Positions 55,341-62,614 of a DNA stretch of 64,000 nucleotides are shown in pieces (the first letter of the stretch is position 1; each line of letters starts with the position of its first letter). The notes beneath the pieces are model-generated. The model had not been told where the DNA came from, did not search any database, and saw nothing but the letters and a program-made list of their open reading frames with translations. Location: positions 186,001 through 250,000 of the forward strand of contig CANGIY010000002.1 of the NCBI GenBank assembly GCA_947454235.1, given 5' to 3'. The position numbers and the translations under genes were made by a program. Source of the stretch: Chitinophagaceae bacterium (GTDB lineage Bacteria > Bacteroidota > Bacteroidia > Chitinophagales > Chitinophagaceae).

Positions 55341-56744
55341 TTAGAATTGAAAATAAATGAATGATGATGGATTGCTCACCGAATAAATTAAAACACTCAT
55401 ACCCATTATTACGTACAAAGCCCAACGAACTGGTGCACTTCCAAACGACAATACACGCCTTTCTGACTCTCGCTGAAACCAGTCAAGCAAGAATAATATC
55501 GCAACATAAATCAGACCCAATCTACTGCCTGTACTTTGTGTAACTCCATTGCCCATGCCTCGAATATAGTCTAGGGCAACATGGATATTGGGCGCTCGAA
55601 AGAATATATATGCAAAGCATACAAATGTAAATGTCAAAACAGTTCCAATTATGCTGCCCATTATCTTAGGCATTCTTTCAAATAATTGCCCCCTCCATTG
55701 TTTTGTGATAATTTCATAAGTGAGACCTACAGCATGCAGCACCCCCCACATAATAAATGTCCAGTTTGCTCCGTGCCAGAAGCCACTTATTAAGAAAATA
55801 ATAAACGTATTTCTGATTACCTTTATTCTACTTACGCGTGCCCCGCCCAGTGGTATGTAAATGTAATCGCGGAACCATGAAGAAAGAGAAATATGCCAAC
55901 GACGCCAGAAATCAGATAAGTTGGAAGCGAAATACGGATAACGGAAATTAGACAAGAGTTCAAATCCAAATAGCTTTGCAACGCCAATTGCGATACTCGT
56001 ATAACCACAAAAATCACCGTAAATCTGTACAGAGAAATAAAGGGCTCCTAGTATTAAAGTTGATCCCGGATAGCTCTTATAGTTACCAAAAATCTCATTT
56101 ACCGTAACTGCAAGCGTATCAGCAATTACTACTTTTAAGAAAAAGCCCCATAAGATTAACCGGAAACCGTCTAAAGCCTGTTCATAATTAAATGTTCTTT
56201 TGACCTTAATTTGAGGTAATAGGTTAGATCCTCTTTCAATTGGACCAGCTACTAAAAGGGGAAAGAAACAAACAAAATCGGCATAGGCTACAAAATCCCT
56301 TGTTGGTTCAATACGTTTCTTGTAAATATCAAACACATAAGACATGCCGTGGAAGGTATAAAATGAAATTCCGACTGGAGCAACGATGCTTAATAACCAC
56401 GGTGAAAAATGTATCCCTATTGCGTCAAAAGCCTCCTGAATATTGACAGCGAAAAAATTATAATACTTAAAAAAGCCAAGCACAGCCAAATTATTGACAA
56501 TACTCAACCAATAAAACAATTTCCGGTATTTAACTGAATTATGGACAAGTAATCCGAATACGTAATCTATAAGTGTAGAAAGCACCAGTAAAAACAAAAA
56601 TTTCCAGTTCCAGCAAGCATAAAAGAAATAACTAGAAAATAGCAAAAGTGCATTCTGGACTTTCAAATTCTTATTGAATACGTGCCAGTATAATAGAAAC
56701 ACTACTAGCAGAAAAACCACGAATTCGAAGGAATTGAAAAGCAT
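55341..56744 (-). CDS. MBOAT-family membrane O-acyltransferase (AlgI/DltB-like)
   Basis: A 467-residue inner-membrane protein with about ten to twelve helices. Typical motifs are FLLYWHVFNKNLKVQN at the start, PVGISFYTFHGMSYVFDIYK, SNFRYPYFASNLSDFWRRWHISLSSWFRDYIYIPLGG in pieces, and SGFWHGANWTFIMWGVLHA with the catalytic His residues. It moves an acyl group across the membrane to a periplasmic acceptor. The SGNH partner gene begins 2 bp downstream. It is divergent from the cobalamin-riboswitch operon. The substrate could be the polymer of the 36-43 kb operon, but they are 11 kb apart. Confidence 0.93.
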   Translation of the reverse strand: MLFNSFEFVVFLLVVFLLYWHVFNKNLKVQNALLLFSSYFFYACWNWKFLFLLVLSTLIDYVFGLLVHNSVKYRKLFYWLSIVNNLAVLGFFKYYNFFAVNIQEAFDAIGIHFSPWLLSIVAPVGISFYTFHGMSYVFDIYKKRIEPTRDFVAYADFVCFFPLLVAGPIERGSNLLPQIKVKRTFNYEQALDGFRLILWGFFLKVVIADTLAVTVNEIFGNYKSYPGSTLILGALYFSVQIYGDFCGYTSIAIGVAKLFGFELLSNFRYPYFASNLSDFWRRWHISLSSWFRDYIYIPLGGARVSRIKVIRNTFIIFLISGFWHGANWTFIMWGVLHAVGLTYEIITKQWRGQLFERMPKIMGSIIGTVLTFTFVCFAYIFFRAPNIHVALDYIRGMGNGVTQSTGSRLGLIYVAILFLLDWFQRESERRVLSFGSAPVRWALYVIMGMSVLIYSVSNPSSFIYFQF

Positions 56745-57226
56745 TTTTTACGGTAAAAATAAAAAACATTACGAATCTCTTTAGTCAAAATCCACTAAAC
56801 TAGCTTCCCTACAATTAGGTATTTTTTTTTGCAATATTTAAAATTTGACTTACCGGGTTTTACTCCACCGATTTCTGACCAAAAACGATTTTTTTGGGAA
56901 GCTTCACAAAAACTCCTACTTTTGCTACGCATTGGTTTCCGCCGTTGGCGGGATTAAAAGGGAACCGTGGTGAAAATCCCGGGCATTACCCGATGCTGTA
57001 AGCTTCATTTACAATACTGTTTTAACTCCTACGCCACTGTTCGGCAAACAACGAATGGGAAGGCTTTGAAACAGCGAAGCGAGCCAGAAGACCTGCCGTT
57101 GCATATTACTTATCGCTGCTTTCGGGAAAAAAAGCACAGGTAGGAGAAAGGTCTCTGACAAGTCTCTTTTCTTTTATTCTGACTCAATCCGTAGCTGCAT
57201 GTATGTGAGATTTTAAACTTGCTGAT
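56745..57226. other. Intergenic region: promoter area, cobalamin riboswitch and leader
   Basis: This divergent spacer between the MBOAT gene and the DUF4465 operon. The first 185 bp are AT-rich with no clear motif; the riboswitch fills 56931-57105; the last 120 bp contain a pyrimidine-rich stretch (57160-57180) that could belong to the expression platform, though no textbook terminator was seen. Confidence 0.7.
56931..57105 (+). promoter_or_regulatory. Cobalamin (B12) riboswitch aptamer
   Basis: Consensus blocks occur in the right order and spacing: TTAAAAGGGAA (56954-56964), GGTGAAAATCCC (56969-56980), GCCACTG (57033-57039), GGGAAGGC (57057-57064) and the B12 box GAGCCAGAAGACCTGCC (57081-57097). 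The start codon of the DUF4465 gene is about 130 nt beyond the box. Adenosyl- or other cobalamins would turn expression of the downstream genes off. Confidence 0.95.
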
Positions 57227-58240
57227 ATGCGCAGAATTTTATTTTTATTTGCCGGCCTGCTCGCCGGTGCCACAGTTGCCAAAGCGCAAACTGTAGCCAC
57301 ATTCGATACCCTTACACTACCGGGTACCGATACATGTTATGTTAACTACAGCCACCCCGGTACTGATGTTGGTTTTGCTGATGGGCATGCCTGGTTCCCA
57401 TGTGTGTACGACACTGGTTTTGGCTCTTCTTATTGGAGCTCAGGGTTTGTGTATTCTAACAAAATCGATACTACCACCAGTGGTTTTACCAATCAGTATT
57501 CAGTGAAAAATGGGCACGACTACAGCGGTACCGGAAAATATGTGGTTGAGTACGGACAACAAACGAAGTTGATGCTCACAGGTGCTGCTCTTGGACACCC
57601 CGTTTCGGGCTTTTACATCACTAATTCAACGTACACTTATAACAGTATGCGCGATGGTGATGGGTTTGCTAAGAAATTTGGCGATACTACCCACTCTGGT
57701 ATTACAACCGGGCAAGGCACTGCGCCCGATTGGTTTAAAGTAACCATAAAAGGTATGTACCATGGTAGTTTTGCCACCGACTCGGTTGATTATTATCTTG
57801 CCGACTACCGCCCAGCAGGTACTGCTAACGATTCAATTGTGCGTGGCTGGAACTGGGTGAACTTACTTCCTTTGGGCAATGTAGATTCTATCTTTTTCTA
57901 TCTTTCTTCGTCAGACAATGGTAGTTTTGGTATGAACACCCCTGCTTACTTTTGCATGGATCAGTTTACTACGCTCGACCATAATTTGAGTGTATCTACA
58001 ACCAACCAATCTAAAATTGCGGTGTACCCTAACCCTGCTACTAACGAAATACACTTTGCAGGTATTAACAGTGATACTTACAATGTAACTATCAAAGACA
58101 TTACAGGTAAAACATTGAATATCTTTGAATTAAATGCAGGCAATACTACTATTGATGTAAGTAACTTAAAATCGGGTATGTATTTAATAGAGTTCGAAAA
58201 TCAAGAAACCCGCTTCACTGAAAAACTCATCAAAAATTAA
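57227..58240 (+). CDS. DUF4465-type B12-regulated surface protein with T9SS domain
   Basis: A 337-residue secreted protein. Signal peptide MRRILFLFAGLLAGATVAKAQ; residues 22-255 are a beta-sandwich of the DUF4465 type (TFDTLTLPGTDTCYVNYS, GFVYSNKIDTTTSGFTNQYS, DWFKVTIKGMYHGS, YYLADYRP, then YFCMDQFTTL). The last 75 residues are a T9SS sorting domain (AVYPNPATNEIHF, LKSGMYLIEF, ending KLIKN). DUF4465 proteins occur in Bacteroidota B12-uptake loci, and I recall that BtuH-type cobalamin binders belong near this family. It lies directly behind a cobalamin riboswitch. In gut Bacteroides such proteins are lipoproteins; here display is through T9SS instead. Confidence 0.85.
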   Translation: MRRILFLFAGLLAGATVAKAQTVATFDTLTLPGTDTCYVNYSHPGTDVGFADGHAWFPCVYDTGFGSSYWSSGFVYSNKIDTTTSGFTNQYSVKNGHDYSGTGKYVVEYGQQTKLMLTGAALGHPVSGFYITNSTYTYNSMRDGDGFAKKFGDTTHSGITTGQGTAPDWFKVTIKGMYHGSFATDSVDYYLADYRPAGTANDSIVRGWNWVNLLPLGNVDSIFFYLSSSDNGSFGMNTPAYFCMDQFTTLDHNLSVSTTNQSKIAVYPNPATNEIHFAGINSDTYNVTIKDITGKTLNIFELNAGNTTIDVSNLKSGMYLIEFENQETRFTEKLIKN

Positions 58241-58242
58241 TT

Positions 58243-59244
58243 TTGAGATACCTGTATTCCATATTACTTGTATTAACAACAAGCAGTGTGTTCGCCCAAT
58301 ATGCACCACAGGTGGGTATGTCGGGCTGCGACGCCATCCCCGATAGCTCCCATTTGTTTGTGGGTTGGGCGAACACTTGCATAGTACACCGAGGATACCT
58401 GAACATTGACTTCCCTGCCCTAGGCACCACAACATCCGGCGATTCATCGTTGAGCTTGGGTGTACCTGATAGAATGGTGGTTAGTTTGGGTGATTCAGGG
58501 TATGCGACTCTTACTTTTGACGGGTATCTATACAACGGGCCGGGTGCTGACTTCGCAGTTTTTGAAAACGGCTTCGCTAACCCCACCAACGATTCTCAGG
58601 CATTCCTTGAGCTGGCGTTCGTGGAAGTGAGTTCTGACGGTGAGAACTTCTTTAGATTTCCGGCACAATCACTCACAAATACACAAACTCAAATTCCAGG
58701 TTCAGGAGTGTACATGTATGCCAACCTGATTCATAACCTGGCCGGTAAATACATTGCAAATTGGGGTACTCCGTTTGATTTAGAGGACTTGGCAGGTATT
58801 TCGGGGCTCGATATCAATCGCATAACACATGTTAGATTGGTAGATGTTGTTGGTGATGTCAATGCCCGTCATGCATGTTTCGATAGCGCAGGCAGAACCA
58901 TCAACGACCCCTTCCCTACCCAATTCCCAACCGGGGGCTTCGACCTCGATGCTGTTGGCGCTATTCATGTACATGGTAGTACAGGAATTACTTCAGTGCA
59001 ACAATCATCAAGTACTTTCATTTACCCCCAGCCTGCCGGCGATGTTGTATCACTAATCCAACAAGACTGCACCAACGGGTTTCAGTACTTAGTTGTATCA
59101 CTCGATGGTCGTTTGATGCTGGAAGGTACAGCAACAACTACAACAACTCAGGTGAATATAAGTAACTTGCAGAGCTGTGTATATAGCATCATCGTCAAAG
59201 ATTCAAAGGGCAAAAAATGGGTGGAAAAACTAGTGCATTACTAG
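58243..59244 (+). CDS. B12-regulated T9SS cell-surface protein
   Basis: A 333-residue secreted protein, second in the riboswitch operon, 2 bp after the first stop, with a TTG start; no ATG precedes the signal peptide (MRYLYSILLVLTTSSVFAQ). The body is beta-rich: GDSGYATLTFDGYLYNGPGADFAVFENGF, in pieces, and FLELAFVEVSSDGENFFRFP resemble the cell-surface protein that neighbours DUF4465 in other B12 loci. DLAGISGLDINRITHVRLVDVVGD follows, and HACFDSAGRTINDPFP precedes the tail. The C-terminus (IYPQPAGDVVSLI, ending KLVHY) is a T9SS domain. A cobalamin or cobinamide ligand is inferred from context only. Confidence 0.8.
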   Translation: MRYLYSILLVLTTSSVFAQYAPQVGMSGCDAIPDSSHLFVGWANTCIVHRGYLNIDFPALGTTTSGDSSLSLGVPDRMVVSLGDSGYATLTFDGYLYNGPGADFAVFENGFANPTNDSQAFLELAFVEVSSDGENFFRFPAQSLTNTQTQIPGSGVYMYANLIHNLAGKYIANWGTPFDLEDLAGISGLDINRITHVRLVDVVGDVNARHACFDSAGRTINDPFPTQFPTGGFDLDAVGAIHVHGSTGITSVQQSSSTFIYPQPAGDVVSLIQQDCTNGFQYLVVSLDGRLMLEGTATTTTTQVNISNLQSCVYSIIVKDSKGKKWVEKLVHY

Positions 59245-60296
59245 CATTTTTATGGCTGCTGGCGGGTTGTGTAAAAGACACACCTAATCCGGCTACATCA
59301 ACCATTCCTCTATCTGAACAAGGCATTTATACCATTTGCGAAGGGCTGAACAATACTACAACAGGCGGTTTATATTTTATTGCCGCCAATAACGACAGCA
59401 CTTACGGCGATTTGTTTCAGTCCGCCAACAGCACCAATGCAGGAGAACTGTTTCAAAGCATGGCTTCGATAAACAACCATCTGTATATGGTGATGAATGA
59501 ATCGAATAAAATCGTAGTCATTGACCGTAAGACATACCTCAAAACCCTGGAGATATCTGTTCCTGCACCGCGGTATATTTGTCAGGTGTCTGATTCTGTT
59601 GCGTATATTTCTTCCTATTTACTGAAACGCACACAGGTCTATGTGTACAGGCTCAACATAACAACCAACACCATTACTGACTCTATTCAATTTCCATTTA
59701 ATAATACTGACGGCATGTGTGTAGCACAGGGCAGGCTTTTGGTGGCCTGTTGGGACACAATGTGCAACCATGTGTATGTAATTGACCCTAACTCAAATCA
59801 AATCACCGATTCTATGTCGGTTGCGGGGCGTGCTCCCAATTCCATTTTTACCGATGCTAATCAAAATATTTGGGTGTTATCTGGTAATCCGGTCAATAGA
59901 TACCAGGCCTACTTCACACAAATTGACCCTATTACACACGCTCAATTAAAAGTACTGCCTTTTTCAACCGAGGCCATCCCCTTCCGCCCCACCCTCAATA
60001 AAACGAAGGATACCATTTACTACATCAATGCCGACTATTTTTTCAATGGTGCACCAAATGGTGTTTTCCGATTTGGCATCAATGAAACTGAGCTACCGAC
60101 TACGCCGTTAATCCCTGCCGATAAATACCATTACTTCTATGCACTGGGAATACACCCAATTTCAGGGCACATTTATATAGGCGACCCAATGGGCTGGCAA
60201 CAATCAGGGGTTGTTCAGGAATACAATACTTTAGGGCAAAAACTAAAAACCTACAAAGTGGGTATTGGTCCAAACTCTTTTATCTTCAATTTCTGA
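59217..60296 (+). CDS. BtuG-like beta-propeller lipoprotein (DUF5074/YncE type)
   Basis: A 359-residue predicted surface lipoprotein with lipobox LLAGC (Cys17) directly after MGGKTSALLAFLW. The mature part is a seven-bladed propeller: QGIYTICEGLNN, MVMNESNKIVVIDRKT, DGMCVAQGRLLVACW, HVYVIDPNSNQITDSM, RAPNSIFTDANQNIWVL, and the closing IYIGDPMGWQQSGVVQEY with VGIGPNSFIFNF. These match the pattern of BtuG, which binds B12 and hands it to BtuB. The gene overlaps the preceding gene by 28 bp, so it belongs to the riboswitch operon. No btuB or btuFCD gene follows; recR comes next after 68 bp. Confidence 0.83.
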   Translation: MGGKTSALLAFLWLLAGCVKDTPNPATSTIPLSEQGIYTICEGLNNTTTGGLYFIAANNDSTYGDLFQSANSTNAGELFQSMASINNHLYMVMNESNKIVVIDRKTYLKTLEISVPAPRYICQVSDSVAYISSYLLKRTQVYVYRLNITTNTITDSIQFPFNNTDGMCVAQGRLLVACWDTMCNHVYVIDPNSNQITDSMSVAGRAPNSIFTDANQNIWVLSGNPVNRYQAYFTQIDPITHAQLKVLPFSTEAIPFRPTLNKTKDTIYYINADYFFNGAPNGVFRFGINETELPTTPLIPADKYHYFYALGIHPISGHIYIGDPMGWQQSGVVQEYNTLGQKLKTYKVGIGPNSFIFNF

Positions 60297-60364
60297 TGCA
60301 ATTGTCATCAATTTTTGTGACCTTTGTCTGAAGCACTTAAACCACAACCATTAATTATTTCTGA

Positions 60365-60985
60365 ATGATATTCTCTTCAAAACTCATTGAAGATGCTGTG
60401 GCAGAATTTTCAAAACTGCCGGGAATTGGAAAGAAAACCGCGTTACGCATGGTTTTACATTTGCTCAATGCCAATGTGAATGAAGTAGATGTTTTTTCCA
60501 GTACCATAGCCAGAATGCGCCATGAAATAAAGTTTTGTAAATCGTGCCACAATGTTTCTGACACCGATGAATGTACGGTATGCAGCAATCCCGGTCGCAA
60601 TCGAAGTCAGGTATGTGTAGTTGAAAACTTCAGAGATATTATTGCTATTGAAAGTACCCAGCAGTACAGCGGTTTATACCATGTTTTGGGTGGGCTTATC
60701 GCTCCGCTTGATGGCATTGGACCCGAACAACTGAAAATAGATACACTGGTAGAACGTGTAAAAAAAGACGAGATCAAAGAACTGATTATGGCAATTTCAC
60801 CAAATGTTGAAGGAGATACTACCATATACTATATTGCAAAAAAGCTCAAAGAGATGCCTGTTTCAATAACAACTATTGCACGCGGTATATCTTTTGGCGG
60901 CGAACTTGAATATGCTGATGAAATGACACTTGCTAAGTCCATTTCAAAGAGGCTACCGGTTGAAAACTACGTTAATGTGAGATAA
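60365..60985 (+). CDS. recR: Recombination protein RecR
   Basis: A 206-residue DNA-repair protein of the RecFOR pathway. Features in order: helix-hairpin-helix (SKLPGIGKKTALRMVLHLL), zinc finger (CKSCHNVSDTDECTVC), TOPRIM domain (VCVVENFRDIIAIE to YHVLGGLIAPLDGIGP), and the C-terminal ARGISFGGELEYADEMTL motif. The length and all motifs are normal. It may be expressed with the small membrane-protein gene 12 bp downstream. Confidence 0.97.
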   Translation: MIFSSKLIEDAVAEFSKLPGIGKKTALRMVLHLLNANVNEVDVFSSTIARMRHEIKFCKSCHNVSDTDECTVCSNPGRNRSQVCVVENFRDIIAIESTQQYSGLYHVLGGLIAPLDGIGPEQLKIDTLVERVKKDEIKELIMAISPNVEGDTTIYYIAKKLKEMPVSITTIARGISFGGELEYADEMTLAKSISKRLPVENYVNVR

Positions 60986-60997
60986 ACGAAACAAACA

Positions 60998-61285
60998 ATG
61001 AACAGTTGGGTAGCCCGAATATTTATCACCATTTTCTTTCTCTCTTGTGTATTGATGACCACGAAAATTGTCTCAATACCCAAGGTGAATTTCTATTCGG
61101 GTCCGGCAATATTTTTGGTGTTGTACATGCCGTTGCTGATTGTTCACCTGTTTTTGTTTGTCGTTTCGTGGGTTATTGAAAAACAAGCCCGCGCACCGTA
61201 CCGCCGTCTGTTCATTTCCAGCCTGCTTATAATGTTGTTCTTTGTGGTGGTGCTGATTTACTATTCTGGTATTAACCACAAGTAG
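60998..61285 (+). CDS. Small three-helix membrane protein, unknown
   Basis: A 95-residue protein with three hydrophobic segments: about 6-27 (RIFITIFFLSCVLMTTKIV), 37-61 (AIFLVLYMPLLIVHLFLFVVSWVI in pieces) and 72-90 (LFISSLLIMLFFVVVLIYY), with a basic loop EKQARAPYRR between the last two. It follows recR by 12 bp. No family was recognised. Confidence 0.65.
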   Translation: MNSWVARIFITIFFLSCVLMTTKIVSIPKVNFYSGPAIFLVLYMPLLIVHLFLFVVSWVIEKQARAPYRRLFISSLLIMLFFVVVLIYYSGINHK

Positions 61286-61327
61286 AATTGAAAGTTATCT
61301 AGAATTAATAAAGGCAATACCCAACCA

Positions 61328-62026
61328 CTAAAAATGAAAATTCAGGCTGTAACATAGGTCGTATTCATACGAATCTAACCCAAAGAACTTCCTGTTCCGC
61401 CATTCAAAGCCCGCTGTAATATATTGCTGCCAAATATTGTATTCTACCTTAACGAATGCAGAAACACCATAATAGTGTTGGTTTGTTTCAAGGTGTTCGT
61501 AGTACTTTGGGTATTCAAGGTATGCTTGAACAATAGAGTCCAGCATTAAATTGTCTCCCCAAGCTCTGGAGACTCCAGCCCCTAAGTTAAATGTCCACTT
61601 ATTAACTGATATCCTATCAGAAAGTGTCAAATCTGCATAATGATACTTCCTGCGATATTCTATATTTCCCGGAGTGTTCCATTTGGGGCCTCGCACCTCT
61701 AGTATATCATTCAAGTAACTATCTGGAAAAGCCCTTTTTTCTTCCCACCTTAAATATGACCCACCTAACCAAAAATTCCTATAAATACGCTTGGAATACC
61801 CCACTCCAAAACCATCGCCCGGATTCCATGGATTGTAATACGAATAAAACAAAACCGGAAAATTCTTGTAATTTTCTTTATTATAAGGAAAGAAGAAAAA
61901 GTAATTGAAGACAGTCACTTCATTATTAATACGAGTTACTTTTTTCGCTGTATCAGCTTTTTCAGCAGCATTGCACGTCGCAAAAAACAACATGAGCGCA
62001 CAGCAAATGGGAATAAATTTTGGCAT
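61328..62026 (-). CDS. Probable outer-membrane beta-barrel protein, unknown
   Basis: A 232-residue exported protein. The signal peptide MPKFIPICCALMLFFATCNA has a possible lipobox (FATC) but no convincing Ser/Gly at +2. The mature chain is rich in aromatic, alternating strands (GDGFGVGYSKRIYRNFWLGGSY, in pieces; YADLTLSDRISVNKWTFNLGAGV; AFVKVEYNIWQQYITAGFEW) and ends SLNFHF with a terminal Phe, the outer-membrane assembly signal. It would form about eight to ten strands. No transport or enzymatic role can be named. Confidence 0.7.
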   Translation of the reverse strand: MPKFIPICCALMLFFATCNAAEKADTAKKVTRINNEVTVFNYFFFFPYNKENYKNFPVLFYSYYNPWNPGDGFGVGYSKRIYRNFWLGGSYLRWEEKRAFPDSYLNDILEVRGPKWNTPGNIEYRRKYHYADLTLSDRISVNKWTFNLGAGVSRAWGDNLMLDSIVQAYLEYPKYYEHLETNQHYYGVSAFVKVEYNIWQQYITAGFEWRNRKFFGLDSYEYDLCYSLNFHF

Positions 62027-62117
62027 AAAGGAGTTTTAGATTGTTAAATATACATAACTCTTAAATAGACAGGTTGCATATTTGAAAAGGTTGGAAAACT
62101 ATTACAATCTACACACT

Positions 62118-62250
62118 GGCGCAGGAGTTATCGTAGCGCTCCTGTGTCTATGAATCCCGAGTTTACCTCGGGAGAGCGGGACTCCTGTCCCGAACTCGAC
62201 CATATTAAATATTAAATAAAGTTTACCGTAGAATCTTCTACGGTAGAAAG
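62118..62250 (+). repeat. Dispersed structured repeat, copy 2
   Basis: This is the partner of 28084-28219. Four consecutive hairpins are visible: GCAGGAG...CTCCTGT, CCCGAG-TTTAC-CTCGGG, CGGGAC-TCCT-GTCCCG and ACCGTAGAA-TC-TTCTACGGT. Further matches to the 28-kb locus lie at 62344-62382 (direct) and about 62425-62475 (inverted). Confidence 0.85.
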
Positions 62251-62561
62251 GTAGCAAGAATCAGTCTTGCCGCCTTGCAATGGCAGGTCGGTAACCTGCG
62301 TCCACCCAAACTTAGGAGATTTTAACCTTAACTTTAAGGCAATATGCAAATCATAGTTTTCAGTTAATCATTTTCAATCATGCGTACCCCAATCACAGGT
62401 CAGGAGTTCAATACAAGTCGAAGTGGTTTGCATGCGGATGCTTCCCCAGTGTGAAGACGAGACGAGAAGCGACTTCCAGAAATGTTATCATAGTTTTCAT
62501 TCAATCAATAATAATCATAGTTCAGACAACGACCTATCATAGTTCAAACACCCCCCCCCAC

Positions 62562-62591
62562 AAAAAAACAACCCGGTGAAAACACCGGGCT
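62562..62591 (-). terminator. Rho-independent terminator of the right-edge T9SS gene
   Basis: Read leftward: stem GCCCGGTG / CACCGGGT with TTTT loop, then TGTTTTTTTG, 24 bp past the stop at 62615. Confidence 0.92.
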
Positions 62592-62614
62592 GTTAGTATA
62601 AACTCTATGAGGTT

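Larger units (their letters stand above)
62027..62614. other. Noncoding region with structured dispersed repeat
   Basis: This 588-bp stretch holds the second, better-preserved copy of the repeat at 28 kb, patches related to that locus in both orientations, an A/C-homopolymer stretch (nine Cs at 62551-62559) and a terminator for the gene on its right. No coding sequence was recognised. Confidence 0.7.

Noticed and set aside
62551-62559. A run of nine Cs as a phase-variation tract
   Set aside because: It lies between a terminator and noncoding repeats, not in a promoter or reading frame; it may only mark assembly uncertainty.
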